Virus record (IMG/VR): IMGVR_UViG_3300036828_001086
Location: 1 to 52,004 of that record
Source: a virus
Strand: one strand, 5' to 3'
DNA: 52,004 nucleotides
Of this stretch, positions 1 through 6,430 are shown piece by piece. The notes beneath the pieces are model-generated. The model was not told the DNA's origin and did not search any database. It saw only the letters and a program-made list of their open reading frames with translations. Position 1 is the stretch's first letter; the number at the start of each line of letters is the position of its first letter. A program made the translations under genes and the position numbers.

Positions 1-210
1 TTCCTGCCGACCTCGCACTACTGGAACGAGACCTACACCAGCTACCACGCCCGAGCCCACGGCTGGCAGGTCGTCTACTACGGCCCGGTCTGCATCGTCC
101 ACAAATGGCACCGGGCCAGCGCGGTCGGCGGCCCGGTCGACACCAATTCCGCCGTCGACCGCGCCTATTTCCGCCGGGCGTGCGAAGCGCACGGAATGGA
201 TCATGATTAG
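1..210 (+). CDS. Glycosyltransferase-like protein, C-terminal fragment
   Basis: The reading frame enters from the left edge and only its last 69 codons are present, ending in TAG. The fragment is rich in aromatic residues and histidine (HYWNETYTSY, then VYYGPVCIVHKWHRAS), as is common at the C-terminal end of family 2 glycosyltransferases. That reading is inferred, helped by a clear family 2 glycosyltransferase at 725. The last residues, GMDHD, lie inside a 26-bp sequence that recurs at the end of the HNH gene, so this gene was probably once followed directly by the gene at 725. The catalytic half lies outside the window, so the family call is tentative. Confidence 0.55.
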   Translation, partial: FLPTSHYWNETYTSYHARAHGWQVVYYGPVCIVHKWHRASAVGGPVDTNSAVDRAYFRRACEAHGMDHD

Positions 211-216
211 CCATGA
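191..216 (+). repeat. Left copy of 26-bp direct repeat flanking the HNH gene
   Basis: These 26 bases match 703-728 at 24 positions; only 201 (T/G) and 204 (T/C) differ. The copy covers the last codons and stop of the upstream glycosyltransferase gene and the first four bases of the HNH gene. The spacing between copies is 512 bp, which is the HNH gene plus its junction. Confidence 0.9.
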
Positions 217-722
217 CTGACACTGTGATGATTCGCTGTCGTGGGTGTAGACGCTGGAAGGCGCCGTGTCAGTTCAACCGGCAGTCCAAGTCGAGAACTG
301 GCCGTCAGCGCGAATGTCGTGACTGCGCTCACTTGAGACTCCGGGACATCTATGAGGCGCTGTCTCCGGACGAGAAGCGTGATCGCTGGAGGAGCCAGAG
401 GGCACATCGGCGGGAAAATCCGGAGATGTACTACTGGGTCAGAGTCAGGTCGAGGTATGGCATCGAGCGAGCGCAGTTCGAGAAGCTGCTCGCTGACCAA
501 GGTGGTGTCTGTGCCATCTGCCGTACCGACGATCCGGGTGGTCGGTATCGCCAGTGGTGCGTGGACCATGACCATGGCTGTTGTGCCGGGACTAAGAGTT
601 GTGGGAAGTGTGTTCGCGGTCTCCTCTGCTGCCGTTGCAACCTCGGGTTGGGTAGCTTCCTCGACGATCGAGACAGATTGCTTCGTGCCGTTGGGTACCT
701 GGACGGAATGGAGCACGATTAG
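213..722 (+). CDS. HNH endonuclease, recombination endonuclease VII family
   Basis: A 169-residue protein with the zinc-binding and catalytic pattern of phage endonuclease VII-type HNH enzymes: CAIC at residues 100-103, VDHDH at 117-121 (catalytic His region) and the downstream RGLLCCRCNLGLG at 135-147. A second CxxC pair near the N-terminus (CRGC, then CRDC at about residues 9-39) may bind another zinc. Such enzymes cut branched DNA or act as free-standing homing nucleases. The gene lies between two glycosyltransferase genes and is bracketed by 26-bp direct repeats. Its codons end in T more often than its neighbours' (TGT, CGT, GGT), which suggests separate acquisition. The C-terminus GMEHD copies the upstream protein's GMDHD because the repeat is coding. 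Confidence 0.88.
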   Translation: MTDTVMIRCRGCRRWKAPCQFNRQSKSRTGRQRECRDCAHLRLRDIYEALSPDEKRDRWRSQRAHRRENPEMYYWVRVRSRYGIERAQFEKLLADQGGVCAICRTDDPGGRYRQWCVDHDHGCCAGTKSCGKCVRGLLCCRCNLGLGSFLDDRDRLLRAVGYLDGMEHD

Positions 723-728
723 CCATGA
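703..728 (+). repeat. Right copy of 26-bp direct repeat flanking the HNH gene
   Basis: This is the second copy of the repeat at 191-216, with two mismatches. It holds the last codons and stop of the HNH gene and the ATGA that starts the glycosyltransferase at 725. Removing one repeat unit would place the upstream gene's stop two bases before the ATG at 725, giving an intact, ordinary junction. Confidence 0.9.
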
Positions 729-1525
729 GGCAGCTCATCGCCCAGATGGTCATCAAGGACGAAGCCGGCCGGTTCCTCGACCATTCGTTGGAGTGGCACG
801 GCGGAATCTTCGACGCCATCCACGTCTACGACGACGGGTCCACCGACGACAGCGTCGAGATCGCCCTGGACCACGGCTGCTACGTCACCAAACGCCCGTT
901 CACGGTGCCGAGCTTCCTGAAACACGAGGGCAAGTTCCGCCAGGCGGCGTGGCGGGCCATGGAAGAGAAGATCCAACCGACCCTGGACGACTGGGTGTTC
1001 GCCATCGACGCCGACGAATTCGTGGTGTCCCACCGCGACGAGAGCGCCCAACTGAACGCCATCTGCCGGGACGCCGAGCAGGGCGGGGCCAGGGCTGTGC
1101 TCATCCACATCCCGGAGGTCTTTGACACCGAAGTGGTCGAAGACGGCGCCGACACCGTGCTGGTCAAACCGAGGGTGCGGGTCGACGGGTTCTGGGGCAG
1201 GATCGCTGGCACCCGACTGTTCCGCTACCAGCCCTTCGGGGTGATGGCCGACAAGACGATGGCGTCGGGCTCCGAGCCGACCTACGTGACCGGCGCCCCC
1301 CGTATCGACGCCCGTGACCTCTGGTTGATGCACTATGGCTACGCCGACCCGGCGGACCGCAAAGCCAAGTACGAGCGTTACACCGGGGCTCAGCACTTCC
1401 ACTCCGACGCCCACGTCCGCTCGATCGCAGAACCCCCGGACCTGGTCGCCTGGGACGGGCCGAGCGTCGACGTTCGTCGGGGCCGCAGAACGGAGAATGA
1501 GAGAAAGGAAACAGGAGATGGCTAA
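725..1525 (+). CDS. Family 2-type glycosyltransferase
   Basis: This 266-residue protein starts with the typical QMVIKDEAGRFLDHSLEW segment and has the nucleotide-sugar motif DDGSTDDS at about residue 36 and the DxD-type IDADEF at about residue 96, which coordinates the metal and sugar diphosphate. It fits the Glyco_tranf_2_4 group often met in actinobacteriophages. The acceptor is unknown; virion proteins, hypermodified DNA or host surface glycan are all possible. The start is the ATG two bases after the HNH stop; the stop overlaps the next gene by eight bases. The last 30 or so residues are charged and probably disordered. Confidence 0.85.
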   Translation: MRQLIAQMVIKDEAGRFLDHSLEWHGGIFDAIHVYDDGSTDDSVEIALDHGCYVTKRPFTVPSFLKHEGKFRQAAWRAMEEKIQPTLDDWVFAIDADEFVVSHRDESAQLNAICRDAEQGGARAVLIHIPEVFDTEVVEDGADTVLVKPRVRVDGFWGRIAGTRLFRYQPFGVMADKTMASGSEPTYVTGAPRIDARDLWLMHYGYADPADRKAKYERYTGAQHFHSDAHVRSIAEPPDLVAWDGPSVDVRRGRRTENERKETGDG

Positions 1526-2183
1526 GGGTGATGTGCTCATCAATCTGGTGCTGGATCAGAGCGGGTCTATGAACGGCGTGGCGCAGGCCACCATCGACGG
1601 GGTCAACGCCTTCTTGGAGGAGCAGCGGGGCGTGGTCGGCGACGCCTACCTGACCTTGACGCTGTTCGACAGCGAGATCACCGTGCGCTACGAGGCCGGG
1701 GACCTCAAGCTGATCCCGCTCCTGGCGGCCAGAGGCGACAACGCCTACCAGCCGAGCGGCTCGACCGCCCTCTACGACGGGGTGGGCAGAACGGTGGAGC
1801 AGGCCGAGAAGTGGCTGGCCGACAACCCGACCTTCGACGGCCAGGTGGTCTTTGTCGTCCTGACCGACGGCGAAGAGAACGCCTCCCGGCATTGGACGCT
1901 GGACATGGTCAACACCGCCATCCGGGACAAGAAGGAGGCGGGCTGGGAATTCGTGTTCATGGGCTCGGGCGGCGCGGGCTGGACGGAGTCACGCAAGCTG
2001 GACGTCAACACGGCCACCACGATCAACTTCGCCGGCAATGCGGCGACGACGACGGCGGCGTACAGCGCCCTTTCCACCAGCCTGTCGCAGGCCCGGGTCG
2101 CCGGAGTGGACCTGAGCGTGACCATGCCGAGCAACACGGGCTCCTTGCAGGCGGACCCCACTCTTCAGGAGCGTGATGGATGA
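1518..2183 (+). CDS. von Willebrand factor A domain protein
   Basis: A 221-residue single-domain VWA protein with a complete metal-ion-dependent adhesion site: DQSGS (Asp13, Ser15, Ser17), Thr83 in SGSTALYDG and Asp117 in VVLTDGEEN. VWA domains bind a divalent metal and mediate protein-protein contacts. No signal peptide or membrane segment is seen, so it should act in the cytoplasm or be packaged. The ATG at 1518 is chosen because AAGGAAACAGGAG precedes it and the MIDAS domain begins at once; a longer in-frame extension upstream overlaps the glycosyltransferase. Its phage function is unknown. Its place in a modification module suggests a scaffold or chaperone role, which is inference. Confidence 0.88.
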   Translation: MAKGDVLINLVLDQSGSMNGVAQATIDGVNAFLEEQRGVVGDAYLTLTLFDSEITVRYEAGDLKLIPLLAARGDNAYQPSGSTALYDGVGRTVEQAEKWLADNPTFDGQVVFVVLTDGEENASRHWTLDMVNTAIRDKKEAGWEFVFMGSGGAGWTESRKLDVNTATTINFAGNAATTTAAYSALSTSLSQARVAGVDLSVTMPSNTGSLQADPTLQERDG

Positions 2184-2403
2184 GCTGAACGTCGGCACGG
2201 CGCTCTACGACGGAGAGAACTTCGTCGGCCACAGGCCGCGGGTGTGCGGCGAGCATCGCACCGCTGGCTCGCATCGGGCCTGGTGCTACGACTGCGGCGA
2301 ATGGTGCTACCCCGAATCCCCGTGTGTGCGCTGCGAGATCATCCAGCTTCGCGAAGCCGCCGTGCGGCGCCGAGCGGCAGGGCTGGTCCATGAGGACGAC
2401 TGA
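2176..2403 (+). CDS. Small Cys/His-rich protein, possible zinc ribbon
   Basis: A 75-residue protein whose middle holds CGEHRTAGSHRAWCYDCGEWC and then CVRCE: several Cys and His residues in pairs, suggesting one or two zinc sites, followed by a basic helix. ATG 2176 is preferred over GTG 2173 because AGGAG at 2167-2171 is better spaced for it. The gene overlaps the VWA gene by eight bases and the methyltransferase gene by fourteen, so all three are probably translated together. No known family is recognised. It could be a partner or metal-binding adaptor of either neighbour. Confidence 0.65.
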   Translation: MDELNVGTALYDGENFVGHRPRVCGEHRTAGSHRAWCYDCGEWCYPESPCVRCEIIQLREAAVRRRAAGLVHEDD

Positions 2404-3028
2404 CACCACCTACGGGGCCGACTACTGGAACACCCTGGACAGCGGCCGGGGCTACCAGGATTCCACGCTCTGGGAAGACATCGCCCATATCGTCAAGGAG
2501 CTGTTCGCGATCATCGACGCCCAGGACCAGTCCGGCACCCGTCACGTCATCGACGTGGGCTGCGCCATGGGCTACCTGGTCAAGCATCTCCGCCGGCGCG
2601 GCCTGGACGCATGGGGACTGGATTCCTCCACTTACGCCCTCAACCACGCCGACGCGTTCGCCAGACCGTTCCTGTGCGACTTCGATCTCACCGGTCCGGA
2701 CCCGCCGGTGATCTCGGTGCCGTCGTGCAACCTGGTGACCTGCTTCGAGACCTTGGAACACATCCCCGCAGAGCACACCGACACCGCGCTCGGCCACCTG
2801 TGGAATCTGCTGCAACCGGGCGGCGAGGCGCTGTTCACCATCTGCGTCACCGGCCAGCCCGGCTGGGACGACGACCCCACCCACCAGAACGTCGTGGACC
2901 GGGCGTATTGGGATGAGCGCTTCGATCGTCAAGGCTGGCTCCCACTCGATGTAAAGGCTCGGCAACTTCGACAGTTTTGGTTGTTCAGCGCCCATCGGGG
3001 AGTGTGGGTGCTACAAAAGCCCTGGTAG
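2390..3028 (+). CDS. Class I SAM-dependent methyltransferase
   Basis: A 212-residue protein with the class I methyltransferase signature: motif I VIDVGCAMGYL at about residues 53-63, the acidic end of strand beta2 in WGLDSS, a motif II-like LVTCFETLEHIP and LLQPGGEALFTI before strand beta5. It resembles the Methyltransf_23/UbiG-like group, which methylates small molecules or sugars rather than DNA bases; no DNA methylase NPPY or SPPY motif is present. The ATG at 2390 is chosen over an upstream in-frame start because the family N-terminus (YGADYWNTLD) begins there. With the glycosyltransferases nearby, methylation of a glycan is plausible but inferred. Confidence 0.85.
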   Translation: MRTTDTTYGADYWNTLDSGRGYQDSTLWEDIAHIVKELFAIIDAQDQSGTRHVIDVGCAMGYLVKHLRRRGLDAWGLDSSTYALNHADAFARPFLCDFDLTGPDPPVISVPSCNLVTCFETLEHIPAEHTDTALGHLWNLLQPGGEALFTICVTGQPGWDDDPTHQNVVDRAYWDERFDRQGWLPLDVKARQLRQFWLFSAHRGVWVLQKPW

Positions 3029-3042
3029 TCGGCCTAGGTACT

Positions 3043-3059
3043 GTCCCGAACCGCGGGAC
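3043..3059 (+). terminator. Short GC-rich stem-loop after the methyltransferase gene
   Basis: GTCCCG and CGGGAC form a perfect 6-bp stem around a 5-base loop, 14 bases after the methyltransferase stop and in the only gap of this left block (3029-3097). A weak pyrimidine-rich stretch follows but there is no T-run. It could be a terminator or an mRNA boundary between the accessory module and the packaging genes. Confidence 0.35.
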
Positions 3060-3097
3060 GCTTTCCACCACTCCTGTTCAACCTTCGCCTACTCTCT

Positions 3098-3748
3098 ATG
3101 CACGTGAGTGCTCTGGGCACAGTTGCAGCCCTTCCCGACGCCGATGGGATGGTTTTAGTGCGGCTCCCGTCGGGAGCTACCTTCCCGGTCCATTCCGAGG
3201 AAGTCGACTACATCACCGAGCGCGTCGGGCTGTATCTCCAGCAGAACCACTTCCCGAACATCAGCGACCTGCAGGACGTCGACCGCATGCTGGTCCTCGA
3301 ACTCATGTGCTACCGCTGGGGTGTGTGGCTGTCCCGCCAGAAGAACTGGTGGGGCGACTCGATTGACGAGAACGAAACCCAGAAGGCGTTCTCGCAGTAC
3401 TCCAGCGAGTTGCGCCAACTGAAGAAGCTTCTCGGTATCGACAAGATGGCCAGGGACAAGCAGAAAGGCGAGGACTCCGTCACCGCTTACCTGGCCAACC
3501 TCCAAATCCGGGCCAAAGAGTTCGGTGTCATGCGGGAATCTCAGCTGGACAAAGCCCTGGAGCTTTTCCACGAGATGAAGGCGTTGCTGACGCTGAACAG
3601 GAATTGCGACGACCAGGAGAAGCGGGAGATGCACGTCACCGACGCCGACGTGTTGGAGTGGCTGCACGACATCGCCATCCCCGAGTTCGACTCGATCGAC
3701 GAGTATTTCAGAACCCATCAGCAGCGCACGTGGATCAGAGCGATGTGA
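3098..3748 (+). CDS. Phage protein of unknown function upstream of terminase
   Basis: A 216-residue, mostly helical, charged protein. Residues 1-35 look like a small beta-rich domain (GMVLVRLPSGATFPVHSEE); the rest is helix-rich (residues 85-130 are strongly charged, as in a coiled coil) and the C-terminus is acidic then basic. No catalytic motif is seen. Its position just before an HTH gene and the large terminase is where small terminase subunits and packaging accessory proteins sit. No clear ribosome site precedes ATG 3098; GTG 3104 is an in-frame alternative. Its stop overlaps the next start as GTGA. The product cannot be named with confidence. Confidence 0.7.
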   Translation: MHVSALGTVAALPDADGMVLVRLPSGATFPVHSEEVDYITERVGLYLQQNHFPNISDLQDVDRMLVLELMCYRWGVWLSRQKNWWGDSIDENETQKAFSQYSSELRQLKKLLGIDKMARDKQKGEDSVTAYLANLQIRAKEFGVMRESQLDKALELFHEMKALLTLNRNCDDQEKREMHVTDADVLEWLHDIAIPEFDSIDEYFRTHQQRTWIRAM

Positions 3749-4365
3749 GAGCTGAAGCCAGGCAGGAGTACAACTTCTCGCGTTTCCATCCCAAGTTGCC
3801 GTGGGAAGAGCGCCTCGCCCTCATCCGTCAGTTGCTTCCCTCCTCGCCGCTCATGGGCCCGCAGTCACCGGAGACAGAAGACGCGTGGCGCCGCGCCTTC
3901 GAGCGCGACGTCGACCTGATGGGCCGTGTCCTACGCGATCTGCTCAAAGCCGATCAGGCCGTCCCCGGCCGCCCGGGACCGCGACCGGCGCTGAACCCGG
4001 CCAAGGTCGGACCGCAGGTCGACAGCCTCCTCGGCAAGGACCCGCTGGAACGGCCGTACACGCTGCAACCATTCCGGGAGGCGTTCGCTCTGCTCGCCGG
4101 CGTGCGTTCCCTCACCCAACTGGCCCGCCGCACCGGGCTGTCCCGCTCCCATGTTCACCGTCTGCTGCGGGGCGAGATGATGCCGACGCGCGAGGTCATG
4201 GAGCAGATCGCCGTCGGGTTCGGCAAAGAGCCCAGCTATTTCGTGGAGTACCGCATCGCGGTGATCGTCTCTGCCATCGTGAACGGGCTGGTCAGCTTCC
4301 CGGAGAAATCGGTGGCCAGCTACGAAGCCCTGTTCTGGCGGGACTCGATGGTGGCCCGGGCATGA
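3745..4365 (+). CDS. HTH protein, candidate small terminase subunit
   Basis: A 206-residue protein with a Cro/XRE-like helix-turn-helix at about residues 113-165 (SLTQLARRTGLSRSHVHRLL, then a conserved third helix ending EPSYFVEYR). A Pro/Gly linker (VPGRPGPRP) separates it from a helical N-terminal part. It lies directly before the large terminase with ATGA overlap, the usual place of the DNA-recognising small subunit, and terminase small subunits often carry HTH folds; a transcription regulator is the alternative. GTG 3745 was chosen because it overlaps the previous stop by four bases; GTG 3730 is also in frame and would add five residues. Confidence 0.72.
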   Translation: MRAEARQEYNFSRFHPKLPWEERLALIRQLLPSSPLMGPQSPETEDAWRRAFERDVDLMGRVLRDLLKADQAVPGRPGPRPALNPAKVGPQVDSLLGKDPLERPYTLQPFREAFALLAGVRSLTQLARRTGLSRSHVHRLLRGEMMPTREVMEQIAVGFGKEPSYFVEYRIAVIVSAIVNGLVSFPEKSVASYEALFWRDSMVARA

Positions 4366-5999
4366 CCGAGATCGTCGAGAACCTCTCCGAGGAAGAGGCG
4401 TACCTGCACGCCATCCTGATGGATCCCTGCGGTCTCGACCTGGCCGAACTGGTGTGGTACGACCCCGATCCGACCAACCCTGACGGCTGCTTCCGGGCGT
4501 GGCCGTTCCAGTGGAAATGGTTCCGCAGCGAGGACCCGTTGCAGATCGACCAGGCGGCCCGCAGCGTCGGTAAGACTTTGTCGATCACGCTGCGCATGTT
4601 CTCCTTCCCGCACCGCTACCCCGGACAGGAGGCGGTGGTCACCGCCCCCGAGCTCGTGCACCTCGAGCCGCTCACCAATCTCATTGAACGGAGATTCAAC
4701 GACTGCCGTCTGGGTCGGGAGATGCTGCAGCCCGGTCGCAGCGCGGTCACGCACCGGCCGTTCATGATGAACTTCGCCAATGGCGCCCGTCTCATCGGAC
4801 GAATCCCCCAGCGAGACGGGAAAGGGATCAAAGGGATCCACCCGCTGTGGTTGGAGCTGGACGAAGCCCAGGACTACCCGGCGGCGGGCTGGACGGAGCT
4901 GATCGAGACCCTCAAACGGGGACACACCGGGGCGGTGTGGCGAGCCCACGGGGTGACCCGCGGCATTCGGGACAGCTTCTACGAATTCACCCAGGACAGC
5001 CCGACCAACCCGTGGACCATCCACCGCATCACCGCCATGCACCGCCCGAACTGGAGCGCGGAGGAGCGGGAGGAGAAGATCCGCCAGTACCGCAGCCGCG
5101 ACAACCCGGACTACCGCAGAAACGTCCTCGGCCTCCACGGCGACGCCACCAACCCGCTGTTCGTCCTCCACCGGCTGATGAAGGTTGTCGACGACGACCT
5201 GTCGTCGGAGTACAACCTGGCCGAATACCAGCACTACCAGGTCAGTCACGAGGAACTCACCGACCGGGGCCAGAACCGCGACGTGATGGAATTCCTGGAC
5301 TTCCCCGACCGCCACAAGTCGTACCGGGCGACGTGGGCCGGCATGGACGTCGGCTACACCCAACACCCGAGCGAGATCCTGGTCTTCGGGGAGGAGAAAG
5401 CGGGGAGCGTCACCCGTCTGCGTCTCCTCACCCGCGTTCACCTGGAACGGCTGTCCAACCCTCAGCAGTGCCGGGCTATCTGCTGGATGATGGAATTCTA
5501 CCGGCCGCAGGCGTTCGCCATGGACAAGAGCGGCGTCGGTCTGCCGCTGTTCCAGGACCTGCAGGAGATGGCGCCGGCGGTGGCCAACCAGATCAAGGGC
5601 TACAACTTCTCCGAGAAGATCCTGGTGGATTTCGACGACGCGGCCATCGCTGAGATGAGCGTGGGCGACGACGACGTCAAGGAGGCCGGGATCTTCCGCA
5701 ACGTCCTTGAGTACGCGACCGACACGCTGCGGGACATGGTCGACAAGCAGCAGCTCTGGTTGCCGTGGGACACCGGGCTCATCGGCGAGTTCCAGGGGCA
5801 GACGTGGGCGTATTCCAAAGAGGCGATGGACATGTACGGCCGACGTCGTCGGGTCTACAGCCAAGGCTCCTTCCACGCCCTCGACGCGGCCCGCATGGGC
5901 GTGCTCGGCTACATCCAGCGCAAGATCGAAGAGATGATGCGGATGCGTAAGCAGGTCGACGACCGGCCCGTCTACGACTACATCCTCGATCTCGGCTGA
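4362..5999 (+). CDS. terL: Terminase large subunit
   Basis: A 545-residue DNA packaging motor. The N-terminal ATPase has a Walker A variant AARSVGKT at residues 65-72 and Walker B LWLELDEAQD at about 162-171 with the catalytic acid next to the Asp. The C-terminal RNase H-like nuclease shows its three acidic positions: Asp329 (AGMDVGYT), Asp388 (AMDKSGVG) and Asp508 (FHALDAARMG). Length and domain order match full-length phage large terminases, which drive DNA into the prohead at the portal and cut it into genome units. The ATG at 4362 overlaps the HTH gene's stop; a longer in-frame extension is out of register with the family and is rejected. Confidence 0.95.
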   Translation: MTEIVENLSEEEAYLHAILMDPCGLDLAELVWYDPDPTNPDGCFRAWPFQWKWFRSEDPLQIDQAARSVGKTLSITLRMFSFPHRYPGQEAVVTAPELVHLEPLTNLIERRFNDCRLGREMLQPGRSAVTHRPFMMNFANGARLIGRIPQRDGKGIKGIHPLWLELDEAQDYPAAGWTELIETLKRGHTGAVWRAHGVTRGIRDSFYEFTQDSPTNPWTIHRITAMHRPNWSAEEREEKIRQYRSRDNPDYRRNVLGLHGDATNPLFVLHRLMKVVDDDLSSEYNLAEYQHYQVSHEELTDRGQNRDVMEFLDFPDRHKSYRATWAGMDVGYTQHPSEILVFGEEKAGSVTRLRLLTRVHLERLSNPQQCRAICWMMEFYRPQAFAMDKSGVGLPLFQDLQEMAPAVANQIKGYNFSEKILVDFDDAAIAEMSVGDDDVKEAGIFRNVLEYATDTLRDMVDKQQLWLPWDTGLIGEFQGQTWAYSKEAMDMYGRRRRVYSQGSFHALDAARMGVLGYIQRKIEEMMRMRKQVDDRPVYDYILDLG

Positions 6000-6046
6000 A
6001 CCTGGCAGAACTTCAGCTTTCTCCCACCAACGTCGAGGAGGTCGGT

Positions 6047-6430
6047 ATGACCGTGCTCGTTTTGCGCGAATCTCGTCGCGCTAAGCCCGAGGAAGTCCCG
6101 GACGAGGTCCCGGTCCCCCATCCGTCGATCAGCCATGAACAGGCATTCGTGGCCGAGGTGCGCCAGGAGATCGACGGGTACTTCTGCCGGCTGAAGCAGC
6201 TGAACTCGCTGCCTCCCGACGGGGTCTTCGCCACCTTGTCGGCCATCACCGCCCGGCTGGGGGAGATCCGTCTCAGCTTGGTGCGCAGCGAGAGCCGACG
6301 GCTGACGGCCTTGCGGACCAGGGAGATCGATCCTCTGATCGACGAGTGCGACCGGCAGTTCCGGTTGCACAGCCGCATCCAAGCCTGCCGGACCTTCGAT
6401 TGGGAGGTCAGCGGGAAGGGGCAGGTGTGA
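6047..6430 (+). CDS. Small helical protein between terminase and portal
   Basis: A 127-residue protein with a proline-rich, acidic start (KPEEVPDEVPVPHPS) followed by helices with many charged residues (EVRQEIDGYFCRLKQLN; ITARLGEIRLSLVRSESRRL). A good ribosome site (GAGGAGG) lies before ATG 6047, and its stop overlaps the portal GTG by four bases. Position suggests a packaging or portal accessory protein. No family is recognised and no catalytic motif is visible. Confidence 0.75.
   Translation: MTVLVLRESRRAKPEEVPDEVPVPHPSISHEQAFVAEVRQEIDGYFCRLKQLNSLPPDGVFATLSAITARLGEIRLSLVRSESRRLTALRTREIDPLIDECDRQFRLHSRIQACRTFDWEVSGKGQV

Noticed and set aside
3801-4361. Long N-terminal extension of the terminase in the same frame
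   Set aside because: It is Arg/Pro/Ala-rich, overlaps the HTH gene fully, and ends exactly where a good ATGA overlap start gives the normal terminase N-terminus.
4320-5876. Long open frame on the minus strand (518 codons) opposite the large terminase gene
   Set aside because: It mirrors the terminase in GC-rich codons, its product is low in aromatic residues and has no motif, and the plus-strand terminase is certain. It is a shadow frame.
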